Assembly (NCBI RefSeq): GCF_022606465.1
Contig: NZ_JALBUF010000003.1
Location: 212,150-276,149 of the forward strand
Direction of reading: 5' to 3'
Length of the DNA: 64,000 nt
Source of the DNA: Sulfoacidibacillus ferrooxidans
GTDB lineage: Bacteria > Bacillota > Bacilli > Alicyclobacillales > SLC66
This document shows, in pieces, positions 53,562 to 61,997 of the stretch. A program made the translations under genes and the position numbers. The notes under the pieces are model-generated. The model was not told the DNA's origin, searched no databases, and was given only the letters and a program-made list of their open reading frames with translations. Positions within the stretch are counted from its first letter, which is position 1. The number at the start of each line of letters is the position of its first letter.

Positions 53562-53774
53562 ATGTCAGATGCACCAGCCCATTCCATACTTTGCCCCAAA
53601 TGTGGAGGTACGTTATTTAGGGAAGAAAAAATAGTAGAACTGAATTCAAGTGTTATGGTTACACGTGGTATGTCCGTTCCATCTCAAGTCAATAAAGTGA
53701 CTTACCAATATGCCTGTATAGCCTGTGGTCATATTATTGATGAGCATTTTAGCGGACATCTTAAAGTGGAATAA
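53562..53774 (+). CDS. small zinc-ribbon protein
   Basis: 70 aa. Two Cys pairs, LCPKCGG near the start and CIACGH near the end, form a probable zinc ribbon. TAGGAGG precedes the ATG. It follows corA on the same strand. Function unknown. Confidence 0.75.
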   Translation: MSDAPAHSILCPKCGGTLFREEKIVELNSSVMVTRGMSVPSQVNKVTYQYACIACGHIIDEHFSGHLKVE

Positions 53775-53783
53775 AATTACATA

Positions 53784-53831
53784 AAAACGATAGGTGATGA
53801 GTGCGTATAGCTACTGACCACCTATCGTTTT
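53784..53831. terminator. bidirectional terminator
   Basis: AAAACGATAGGTG and CACCTATCGTTTT form a 13-bp stem with a 22-nt loop between two convergent genes; A- and T-runs end the arms. Confidence 0.75.
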
Positions 53832-53862
53832 CATCCCTCTTATTTACATGTCGATAACTACC

Positions 53863-54633
53863 TTAACCACGTCCATGTCCGCTAGCGATTTCTGCATGCG
53901 TCTGACGCTCTTGATAGGCTCCACACATGGATCGAAATGGACAAAAGCGAGAACAAAATCCACTTGAATACTTAGCATCAAAACGCTCTTCTTCTATTTT
54001 TCTCCACGTTTGTGCAACCCACTGCTTAGCCTGATCGCGTTTTGCTTCTGTGATATCCACCCATTCGCGTTGACCCGAAACAATAAAATCAAAGTATCCA
54101 CTATCAGCAGGCTTGCCATAAATGGACTCACAAGCAGCTGAATAAATAACTAATTGATACATTTTCTTTGGATTTTGAGCAGAAAATGTTTTACCCGTCT
54201 TTAAGTCAGCAACCATATACCCGTGTTTAGGCGAATAGATCACGCGATCTATAAATCCTTTAATAGGCGGAACTCCAGGTGCCATTGGCAATAAAAATTC
54301 TTGTTCGGATGCAACAACATCACTAACTTTATATCCACTAAACCGGTGAATAGCACGTATCCCATTTTTATAAAATTCTACTGCCGTTTTACGATCAGGA
54401 AATTCATCCAAAACAGCAGGAAATTGCTGATCAAATGTCGATTTTAATTCATCAAATGCTTTTTCACCGCTTGAATTAGCATGATCTTCATAAAGTGCAT
54501 GAAGCAACTTTCCAAAAGTCGTATAATGCGTCGGAACCTCATCTGTCGGAGTTGCATGTGCTACATATTCATAATAAAATCGCAGTCCACATGTCTCATA
54601 TAATGACAAACGACTATAAGACAAATATTCCAT
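53863..54633 (-). CDS. PD-(D/E)XK nuclease with Fe-S cluster motif (Cas4/AddB-like)
   Basis: About 256 aa. RecB-family nuclease motifs are visible: SYSRLSLYETCGLRFYYEY at the N-terminus, IKGFIDRV with the metal-binding Asp, MVADLKTGK (DxK), and a QLVIYSAA helix with Gln-Tyr-like positions. One Cys near residue 12 and three near the C-terminus (FCSRFCPFRSMCGAY) match the iron-sulfur staple of AddB/Cas4 nucleases. No CRISPR or recombination genes are adjacent, so it is a stand-alone repair-type nuclease. ATG of MEYLSY is used. Confidence 0.85.
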   Translation of the reverse strand: MEYLSYSRLSLYETCGLRFYYEYVAHATPTDEVPTHYTTFGKLLHALYEDHANSSGEKAFDELKSTFDQQFPAVLDEFPDRKTAVEFYKNGIRAIHRFSGYKVSDVVASEQEFLLPMAPGVPPIKGFIDRVIYSPKHGYMVADLKTGKTFSAQNPKKMYQLVIYSAACESIYGKPADSGYFDFIVSGQREWVDITEAKRDQAKQWVAQTWRKIEEERFDAKYSSGFCSRFCPFRSMCGAYQERQTHAEIASGHGRG

Positions 54634-54849
54634 TCTACTGTGACACACTCCACTCTACTTTCAATCTATAACCTTTATTGATCATACCATGTTTTTTAAC
54701 CGTGTAGAGTATATAGCATCACTTGTTAACATTCTGAATATCTGATCAGGGCAAACGTCCAATCACAAAGAGCTCCAGTTGCATCTAGTAATAGTGGGCC
54801 AACTGACAAGGCCATCAGGTTCATGACTCAAACATGTGGAGGGATTGTC

Positions 54850-54957
54850 ATGTACGGTGCATTTGGAGGCTATACTCGCTGGGCAGTTGTATTTTTAATT
54901 ATCTTTGTTCTCTTCTTCCTTCTGGTACCCGGTTACACTGGAGCCGCAATAAACTAG
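54850..54957 (+). CDS. YjcZ-like small hydrophobic sporulation peptide
   Basis: 35 aa: a Gly/Tyr-rich start (MYGAFGGYTRW) followed by one membrane helix (AVVFLIIFVLFFLLVPGY). This is the pattern of the YjcZ family of small spore-associated proteins. GGAGG stands 7 nt before the ATG, and a terminator follows. It is isolated between convergent/divergent neighbours. The preceding 200 bp show no other gene. Confidence 0.75.
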   Translation: MYGAFGGYTRWAVVFLIIFVLFFLLVPGYTGAAIN

Positions 54958-54965
54958 TTAGGCAT

Positions 54966-55004
54966 GAACAAAGCAGGGAGAGCATCGATCTCCCTGCTTT
55001 GTTC
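54966..55004. terminator. bidirectional terminator between the YjcZ-like gene and nrdJ
   Basis: GAACAAAGCAGGGAGA and TCTCCCTGCTTTGTTC form a perfect 16-bp stem with a 7-nt loop. Confidence 0.85.
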
Positions 55005-55028
55005 AGCCACTACATCATACTCTATCTC

Positions 55029-58000
55029 TTAACACTTACTGTATCCACATGCCTCGCACTCATTGCATCCACCATGGCGCACAAGGCTATGTTGGTGACA
55101 CTCCGGACACCAATCCCGTCCACCTTCCGCATCGCGCAAAGATCCGTGTACTGGTTCTTGCAAAGAAGTGAGAATCCCGTTCTCATCTTCAATCGTTGCG
55201 CTCATTTCCGAAAGAGACGTGTTACGTAATGGAAACGTCTCGGAGTGATCAATCAAAGATTTGGCGATTGCGTCCGGTACACTTGTAATGCGACGTTCTC
55301 CAAAGCCAACGGAGCTCTGACCACCGATACCGCTAAAATGCTTGACTAAAACAGCCTCTTTATCAGGATTCTGCGAATCCATCAAATACAAGGTAATAGC
55401 TCTCCCAAGTGCTTCATTGGCCGCGTACACATCTGATCCTGCCTTACCAATATTCACAAAAATTTCTCTTGCCAGATGCTTTTCATCATCATTAATCGTG
55501 ATAAAAGCAGTCCCTAGTGGCGTTTCTTTCTTATATGTTGCACCATAAAGCACATCAGGACGCTTGCGTTTTTGATAATCTCTTTCGTCGGTATATCCAG
55601 CATTGGATAATCTCGTACCATCCATAGAAGTGGCCGCAACTTGTTGTGGCATAAGAGATTGATCATCAATACTACCATTTGCCTCAGTATTAGAAGGATC
55701 TGTTAAAGTCAATACTTGCTCAGAGCGTGATCCGTCACGATAAATGGTTATTCCTTTGCAACCAAGGTCATAAGCAAGATCATATAAGTGCTTCGTGTTT
55801 TCTACGGTATACGAATTTGGAGCATTACAGGTTTTGGAAATACTGCTGTCGATCCACGTTTGCAATGCAGCTTGCACCCGAACGTGTTCTTCAGGAGATA
55901 ATTCCATGCTTGTAACGAAATAATCAGGAAGATCATGACTGCCTCCATGTTCTGCCCTGTATTTCTCCACAATGAGAGCACTCTCTTCAAACATTCCAAG
56001 CCTAGAGTTGCGGTAATAGGACCACGCATAATAAGGTTCACAGCCAGTTGAACAGCCAACCATCGTACCTGTCGTACCTGTTGGGGCAATCGTCATTGTA
56101 GTGACATTGCGAACGCCATGTTTTCGAATGGCTTCCACAACATGTGGACGATATTGCGCCATAGTTTGCATAAACCCAGATTGCAAAAATGGTTCTTCCT
56201 TGTACATAGGAAATGGTCCATTTTCTTTCGCCAATTCCACCGATTCAAGATAGCACCACTCTGCCATTAAGCCAAGCAAAATATCAATAAATCGTACTGA
56301 CTCTTCTGAACCATAGCGAATTCCACAGTAGATCAATAAATCGTGTAACCCCATAATACCTAACCCAACTCGACGCTCACTTAGTTGATTGCGGCGATTA
56401 TCTTCAAACGGATAGTACGTCGCATCAATAATTGCATCTTGAAAGCGTAGCCCTGTTCGCGTAATTTCCTCAAGCTCTTCCCACTTTACATGGTGCAACA
56501 AAAAATCTACTCGATCAGCGGCAAAATACTTTGCCAGCCAATGTCGAATATACGACTGTTTTTCTAGATCGTGAAACTCAACATATTCCCCTGAGTCCTC
56601 AAAGCCTGCGGCAAATTGACTTAAAACCACGGCTCCTAAATTACAAATCCCAAATGCTGGTAGACCTTGTTCACCACATGGATTAGTAGCAATGATAGGA
56701 TTAAAATAGTGTGAATTAGACATCGCATTATATCGTCCTAAAAATACGACACCTGGTTCTGCTGATTGCCATGCAGAACCAATCAATTCATCCCAAAGCT
56801 TAGTGGTTTTAATCGATTCTGTTACCTGCAAAGGTTTCTCTTGACGCTCCCACTCAAAGAAGTCACCGTGAAACTCTGAACTGCACTCTAAAGGTGGATA
56901 TCCTAATATCCATTCTTCATCTTTAGCCTTTGCTTCCATAAACTCTTCAGATATCCCCACGGAAATATTGGCTCCTGTGATGACTCCATCCACTTGCTTA
57001 CAACGAATGAATTTTAGAATATCTGCATGCCGATCATTTAAGATAAGCATCAGTGCACCGCGACGAGATCCACCTTGCAGTGTTAACTGACAGCCTACGC
57101 TCATGATCTCACCCACGCCAACAGGTCCAAATCCTTGTCCAAATACTTGATTGCCCTTGTCGTACAACTGACCCCAAGAGTACGCACCTGAACTGCGACC
57201 ATTGACTCCACGTACATAACTATAGCGTGGCCGTAAAGAAGACAACACCATAGCCACGCGTTTATGTGCTAACATAGCTTCCCACATATCAGCAAGGGTA
57301 CTCGCAATCGTCCCGCGACTATCGCCTGGATTCATCACTACTCCCATTAGGTCTTGCATCATCTGTGCGCCACTTTCGACGATTTTATCATAAATCACTT
57401 GTGCTGGAAGGGTTGCTCCATAACGAATTGGGAGATCGGCCTCTGTCCACGCCTGCAAATCACCTTGCCACTGCTCATCGTACTCAGGTGCCGTGGTGTC
57501 CGGAAATACGAATGTCCACATCTCACCATGTTCAACAGCACGCAAAAATGCAGTAGACACATGCACGACTTTTGTACTGTTTGGATAATCTTGCATAAGA
57601 AACTCCAAAAGATCCTCATGCCATGTATCAAGGACAAGTAGCAACTCCGATTTACGTGAGCGTTCTTCTACAGGTGACACCCATCCCTCAGGTGGTACTT
57701 GGCTTAGGTTCATCCCGACTCCACCAGAACGCGCCTGAATTTCTAGTGTTTGTCCGAAAGAACGCGCATAATCACGAACAGTTGAACCTACATTGGGAAT
57801 CACAAAACAATTATAACTAGTTGTTTGTATACCAGTTCCCATGGAAGCATTAATACGTCCTCCAGGTACGTATCTCCATTGGCTCTGTAACTCATAAAAC
57901 TTATCTTCATATAGTTTAGGTGACTTTGTAGCTTTAGCGACAGCATGTGCAATTCGTCGCCACATCTGACGAGGGGCCACTTCTTGTAGAACATCCACAT

Positions 58001-58256
58001 GATCAAATGATAATTCTGTTTCATACCCATCACGCACTTGTACCGTTACTGAACGATTGCCTTGATCGACATCAATAACGCGAGCAAGTTCATGATATGC
58101 GCGTTTGCGATCTAGTACTGCCACCACAAGACTTCCGACTTGTAGCGTCTCTTTCTTAGCGTCTTTTAGCAAGTAACGATCGGCGACAATGCGCTCTCCT
58201 GTTACTCCTAATTGATCTTCCTCAGTAAACGGCAATATTTGTTTGATATCTGGCAT
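55029..58256 (-). CDS. nrdJ: adenosylcobalamin-dependent ribonucleotide reductase (class II)
   Basis: 1075 aa. The ten-stranded barrel core has NPCGEQGLPAFGICNLGAVV with the active-site Cys, and MTIAPTGTTGTMVGCSTGCEP near the substrate phosphate. A C-terminal zinc/redox tail carries CPECHQHSL and CNECEACGYSKC. It reduces ribonucleotides with a radical from coenzyme B12, without oxygen or a separate radical subunit. The ATG 9 nt after GGAGGAGG is used; an upstream ATG lacks a site. It follows nrdR and is near a cobalamin adenosyltransferase gene. No other RNR is in the window. Confidence 0.95.
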   Translation of the reverse strand: MPDIKQILPFTEEDQLGVTGERIVADRYLLKDAKKETLQVGSLVVAVLDRKRAYHELARVIDVDQGNRSVTVQVRDGYETELSFDHVDVLQEVAPRQMWRRIAHAVAKATKSPKLYEDKFYELQSQWRYVPGGRINASMGTGIQTTSYNCFVIPNVGSTVRDYARSFGQTLEIQARSGGVGMNLSQVPPEGWVSPVEERSRKSELLLVLDTWHEDLLEFLMQDYPNSTKVVHVSTAFLRAVEHGEMWTFVFPDTTAPEYDEQWQGDLQAWTEADLPIRYGATLPAQVIYDKIVESGAQMMQDLMGVVMNPGDSRGTIASTLADMWEAMLAHKRVAMVLSSLRPRYSYVRGVNGRSSGAYSWGQLYDKGNQVFGQGFGPVGVGEIMSVGCQLTLQGGSRRGALMLILNDRHADILKFIRCKQVDGVITGANISVGISEEFMEAKAKDEEWILGYPPLECSSEFHGDFFEWERQEKPLQVTESIKTTKLWDELIGSAWQSAEPGVVFLGRYNAMSNSHYFNPIIATNPCGEQGLPAFGICNLGAVVLSQFAAGFEDSGEYVEFHDLEKQSYIRHWLAKYFAADRVDFLLHHVKWEELEEITRTGLRFQDAIIDATYYPFEDNRRNQLSERRVGLGIMGLHDLLIYCGIRYGSEESVRFIDILLGLMAEWCYLESVELAKENGPFPMYKEEPFLQSGFMQTMAQYRPHVVEAIRKHGVRNVTTMTIAPTGTTGTMVGCSTGCEPYYAWSYYRNSRLGMFEESALIVEKYRAEHGGSHDLPDYFVTSMELSPEEHVRVQAALQTWIDSSISKTCNAPNSYTVENTKHLYDLAYDLGCKGITIYRDGSRSEQVLTLTDPSNTEANGSIDDQSLMPQQVAATSMDGTRLSNAGYTDERDYQKRKRPDVLYGATYKKETPLGTAFITINDDEKHLAREIFVNIGKAGSDVYAANEALGRAITLYLMDSQNPDKEAVLVKHFSGIGGQSSVGFGERRITSVPDAIAKSLIDHSETFPLRNTSLSEMSATIEDENGILTSLQEPVHGSLRDAEGGRDWCPECHQHSLVRHGGCNECEACGYSKC

Positions 58257-58319
58257 TTCGTTACATCCTCCTCCAACTACTCTCCTGATCAAGTTTCATC
58301 CACATCATGGATGAATGAC

Positions 58320-58799
58320 TTAATCTTGCGTGTTCTCTTGATTTGCTTGTTGATGCAATAACTGCAATATCTCTTTGGCAAACGTCTCTACATCGCGAAA
58401 TTCGCGATATACGCTTGCAAATCTAACATAGGCTACCCCATCAAAAGAGCGCAATCGTTGCATGACCTTTACACCTATTTCTGCAGATGGTACTTCTCGC
58501 TCGTACTCAGCCCGTAATTCTCGCTCTATCTCATCGACTACTTCTTCTATTTGCACAAAAGAAATCGGTCTTTTTTCACATGCTCGTACAATACCCCGAC
58601 GAATCTTTTCACGATCAAATTCTTCTCGTGTGCGATCCTTTTTCACTACCATCAAGGGCCCTAACTCAACCCTTTCATAGGTTGTAAACCGCCGCTGACA
58701 AGCGATACACTCTCGTCTTCGCCGAACGGTGTATTGATCATCATTTGCACGGGATTCAATAACTCGAGAATCTAATGCTTGACAAAACGGGCAACGCAT
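58320..58799 (-). CDS. nrdR: transcriptional repressor NrdR
   Basis: 159 aa. The N-terminal zinc ribbon [17 protein letters not shown] and [15 protein letters not shown] is followed by an ATP-cone domain ([20 protein letters not shown]). It senses ATP/dATP and represses ribonucleotide reductase genes. It is directly upstream of nrdJ (about 60 bp), probably in one transcript, and tandem NrdR boxes precede it, so it should regulate itself and nrdJ. Confidence 0.96.
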   Translation of the reverse strand: MRCPFCQALDSRVIESRANDDQYTVRRRRECIACQRRFTTYERVELGPLMVVKKDRTREEFDREKIRRGIVRACEKRPISFVQIEEVVDEIERELRAEYEREVPSAEIGVKVMQRLRSFDGVAYVRFASVYREFRDVETFAKEILQLLHQQANQENTQD

Positions 58800-58812
58800 G
58801 CCTCCACCCCAT

Positions 58813-58875
58813 GACTATATGTAGTGTAATAGACTCGGCATTTAAGATTATATGCACTATATATAGAAAAAGCAA
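58813..58875 (-). promoter_or_regulatory. nrdR promoter with two NrdR boxes
   Basis: Promoter TTGCTT-N17-TATAAT on the minus strand. The spacer contains one NrdR-like box (CTATATATAGTGCA), and a second (ACACTACATATAGT) lies downstream of the -10. Their centres are 42 bp apart, four helical turns, so both face the same side of the DNA, as NrdR needs. Confidence 0.7.
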
Positions 58876-58893
58876 GAGATAAAAAATAGATTG

Positions 58894-59661
58894 CTAGATA
58901 AGTAAATCACCTATACTAGCAATCTTTTGATCCGCTGTTGCGGTTACTGTAGATTGAATGCCTGACTTTACCCAAATGGTTTGCGCGCCAGCTAAAACAG
59001 CAGATGCTATGTCCGTTTCTGGGTTATCACCAATAACAACAACATCTGCTGGAAGTGCACCCAATCGATCACATGCAGACACTACAAATGCAGGATTTGG
59101 TTTACCAATAATATATGCACTAGACTTGGTTGCCCGCTCAAGAAATGCAAGGATCGCTCCTGCACCCGGGAGCACACCTGATTCTGTAGGTAGTGCATGA
59201 TCAGAATTCGTTCCAATAAATACTGCACCTCTTATTACATGTGTCATCGCGTTGCTCAATTGAAGATAATCTACCTGTCGATCAAGACCAGACACAACCG
59301 CATCCACGTAATCTGATGTACCTTCTACGATGTGAATCCCAGCTTGTTGTAAAACTTGCTTCAATCCGATTTCGCCAATCACATAGACAGTCGGGGTTTT
59401 AGACACATGCTCTATGAGCCACTCTGCAGTCGCTGTACCACTTGTATAGACATGGTTTACATCGCCTGGAAATCCCTGCTCATGTAGTAATTGAATGACC
59501 ATGTCTGGTGTTCTTGTCGAATTATTGGTCCAATAGAGATATGGAATGTGCAATTTCTCCACTTCCCACATAAATTCCACTGCTCCGTTAATGGGGCTGC
59601 TCCCTTTAATGAGAGTTCCATCTAGATCTAACAATAAACCCTTCGCATGACGCCATCCCAT
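58894..59661 (-). CDS. HAD-superfamily sugar phosphatase (NagD/AraL type)
   Basis: About 255 aa, class IIA HAD. The DxD motif is GLLLDLDGTLIKG, the second motif YWTNNST, the cap follows, then GKPNPAF with the Lys and VIGDNPETDIASA with the acidic motif. It probably dephosphorylates a small phospho-metabolite; the substrate cannot be predicted. The ATG overlaps the stop of the adenosyltransferase gene (TGATG), so translation is coupled. Confidence 0.88.
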   Translation of the reverse strand: MGWRHAKGLLLDLDGTLIKGSSPINGAVEFMWEVEKLHIPYLYWTNNSTRTPDMVIQLLHEQGFPGDVNHVYTSGTATAEWLIEHVSKTPTVYVIGEIGLKQVLQQAGIHIVEGTSDYVDAVVSGLDRQVDYLQLSNAMTHVIRGAVFIGTNSDHALPTESGVLPGAGAILAFLERATKSSAYIIGKPNPAFVVSACDRLGALPADVVVIGDNPETDIASAVLAGAQTIWVKSGIQSTVTATADQKIASIGDLLI

Positions 59662-60236
59662 CACTCTACATCCTGTGCAGGTGCCGAAAAATCAACAGTT
59701 GGCTCTGCAATCGCTAGTCGAGCATTCACTACCCGGGCCATAACAAACAATAAATCAGAAAGTCGATTGACATACTTTCTTATCTCGTGATTAGCTGCTT
59801 GTTCACGAAGGAGTGTCACACACATGCGCTCTGCGCGTCGAACAACAGTTCGCGCATGATGGAGCTCACTTGCTGCAATGTGACCGCCAGGTAGGATAAA
59901 TTGATGAAGCGGGGCTAATTCTCCTTCCAAGCGGTCGATCACTCGCTCTAATAATGCCACATGCTCTGCTGTAACATGTGGTTGATCATCCTTATCTTCA
60001 GGCGTAGCTAAATCACGCCCTACATCAAATAAATCGCGCTGTATGCGCAAAAGAATCTTTTGCAAGTCATGTAACTGATGTGCGTAAGGCACCATTTGAG
60101 CATGCACAACACCTAAGATGGAGTTTGCTTCATCAACTGTCCCATATACTTCCACTCGTAAGTCGTCTTTAGCAACTCGTCTACCGTAAATTAAACTAGT
60201 TTGTCCCTCGTCGCCTGTTTTCGTGTATATTTTCAT
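59661..60236 (-). CDS. cob(I)alamin adenosyltransferase, PduO type
   Basis: 191 aa. The N-terminal ATP site KIYTKTGDEGQTSLIYGRRV and the later VRRAERMCVTLL and RLSDLLFVMARVVN segments are those of PduO/YvqK. It makes adenosylcobalamin from cob(I)alamin and ATP. Coenzyme B12 is the cofactor of the class II RNR encoded 1.4 kb downstream, so the grouping makes metabolic sense. It overlaps the HAD gene. Confidence 0.93.
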   Translation of the reverse strand: MKIYTKTGDEGQTSLIYGRRVAKDDLRVEVYGTVDEANSILGVVHAQMVPYAHQLHDLQKILLRIQRDLFDVGRDLATPEDKDDQPHVTAEHVALLERVIDRLEGELAPLHQFILPGGHIAASELHHARTVVRRAERMCVTLLREQAANHEIRKYVNRLSDLLFVMARVVNARLAIAEPTVDFSAPAQDVE

Positions 60237-60282
60237 TATAGATCTCTAACCCCTTATCTTAAACTTGAAAGGATGACGTACC

Positions 60283-61155
60283 TTGGAACAGTGGTCGATT
60301 GATCGTATTCCGGTGAGCACGAATGATCATTTGTTAGAACACGAAGCAAATGCTTATCTGCTAACTCATAACTGTGAAGATGCTTTGTTGATAGATGCCG
60401 GATATGCTGACTCGACGCAGACCATCTTGCAACAAATCGAAAGACGACGTGCAAAACTGCATGGTATCTATCTCACCCACTACCATCCTGATCATAGCCT
60501 GGGTGCAGCATACCTAGCAAGGCTTACAAATTGCCCAATATATTGTCATCCGTTAGAATACAGACCATTACTAGAACTCTATGCAAGTCGCTCCATCGAA
60601 ATCAAAAACATTCACATTATGCCTTCATTGGTGAATGGCAGTACAGTAACACATTACAACCAATCTCTTGACGTCATCCATACCCCAGGACATACCCATG
60701 GTCATATCGCTTTACACGATAAAACTTCAGGAATCATGTTTACAGGTGATACAGTTATACCTCAAGGAACTGTTTGGATTGGACCACCAGATGGTCATCT
60801 TCGCGACTATCTACAGTCCCTCGATCAACTAATCGCACGTAAACCATCTACTGTATACCCAGGACATGGGGTAGTCACTGATCAGCCTGATGCTTTAATG
60901 ACGGCGATGAAAGCACGCCGCCTCATGCGCGAGCATCAAATCATAACACTTTTACAAAGTTCCCCCAAAACCTTAGAACAATTGACACAGGAGATTTATA
61001 AAGAATCAGTGCCTACAGAAATGAGTTGGGTAGCCTTGAAGACTGTCCAAGGACATTTGCAAAAAATAAGAGAAGACATGATTATCTCAGTAACAGTTGA
61101 TCCAGTTGCCAATCAAATAAGCTATTACATCGAGTCTACGACATCCGTGAAATAA
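60283..61155 (+). CDS. MBL-fold metallo-hydrolase (LACTB2-like)
   Basis: 290 aa. The zinc motif THYHPDHSLG and later VIHTPGHTHGHIAL, FTGDTV and YPGHG give the metallo-beta-lactamase fold. A C-terminal winged-helix-like region of about 80 residues is as in LACTB2-type nucleases/hydrolases. It starts with TTG behind GAAAGGATG. It is divergent from the adenosyltransferase gene, and its end overlaps the convergent NUDIX gene by 20 bp. Confidence 0.87.
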   Translation: MEQWSIDRIPVSTNDHLLEHEANAYLLTHNCEDALLIDAGYADSTQTILQQIERRRAKLHGIYLTHYHPDHSLGAAYLARLTNCPIYCHPLEYRPLLELYASRSIEIKNIHIMPSLVNGSTVTHYNQSLDVIHTPGHTHGHIALHDKTSGIMFTGDTVIPQGTVWIGPPDGHLRDYLQSLDQLIARKPSTVYPGHGVVTDQPDALMTAMKARRLMREHQIITLLQSSPKTLEQLTQEIYKESVPTEMSWVALKTVQGHLQKIREDMIISVTVDPVANQISYYIESTTSVK

Positions 61156-61960
61156 AATCATTTACGCGTTTCTGATCATAAACCTGCAGCGGCATTCGTC
61201 CCTGAGCAAGTAATTCATCAAGAGTCTGATAATTATTTAGAGCACTGACAGCATCTACAGTAGGTGGGGCCATCAGATATACATCTTTTTCAAACTCATT
61301 AAGTATTTCACTGGGTGTTGCCCAGACTGCGCTTTCAATTTCATCAGAAGATAATTGCAACTGTACGTTTGTAGGTGACGTGCAGATGAAATAATGCGTA
61401 TCAAATCGATACTTCACCTGAGATGGAGTCACTCTTCTCCCAAAGTATCGAGCAGGCGGCAAATATTTCAGATCGCGTGCAACCTGACGCCATGTTGTCA
61501 AACTTGGTAAATCTATCAGTTTCTCATCGGCTAGACCTTCTTGACCTACTCGCGCCGAATTGTACATATTAGAAAGCAATAATACGCCCGTTTCTTCATA
61601 AAGTTCGCGCAACCCCGTTGCGTAAAGTGACCAGAAAAGTTTTGTCTTGTCAACATGTTCTCCCAACACTAATGAACTCTCTATTTCAAAGTCAGAAGGC
61701 ACTTGCATATCTAGTGCCATGCTGTTGAACGTAATTACAGGTTTTTGGGATAACCAGACATCAGCCATAAGCAGATCCTCTTGCTCAATCACACCACCTG
61801 GAAAGACCATAAAGCCAGGCAAAACTCTTAAAGTTTTTGCTCGTTTGACCAACAATAACTCAAATTTTTGAGATTCTTGACGAGGTCTAACCATAATCAT
61901 GGTCGTTGAAAACTTAGGTTGGTTAACCTGCTGTGAGTGAGTATCATGTGTATCTAACAT
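61136..61960 (-). CDS. NUDIX hydrolase family protein
   Basis: 274 aa. A Nudix box is split by a long insert: FPGGVIEQED, then LRELYEETGVLLL about 55 residues later. The C-terminal part has YFICTSPTNVQLQLSSDEIE. This arrangement is that of the NUDT19/CoA-diphosphatase-like group. The substrate is not certain. Confidence 0.85.
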   Translation of the reverse strand: MLDTHDTHSQQVNQPKFSTTMIMVRPRQESQKFELLLVKRAKTLRVLPGFMVFPGGVIEQEDLLMADVWLSQKPVITFNSMALDMQVPSDFEIESSLVLGEHVDKTKLFWSLYATGLRELYEETGVLLLSNMYNSARVGQEGLADEKLIDLPSLTTWRQVARDLKYLPPARYFGRRVTPSQVKYRFDTHYFICTSPTNVQLQLSSDEIESAVWATPSEILNEFEKDVYLMAPPTVDAVSALNNYQTLDELLAQGRMPLQVYDQKRVNDFISRMS

Positions 61961-61997
61961 ATGACTTAATCCCCCAATACCTTTGCGTTTATTTTCA

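Noticed and set aside
53863..54633. Interpretation of the PD-(D/E)XK protein as Cas4 of a defence system
   Set aside because: The Fe-S nuclease motifs fit Cas4/AddB, but there are no cas genes, arrays or other defence genes near it.
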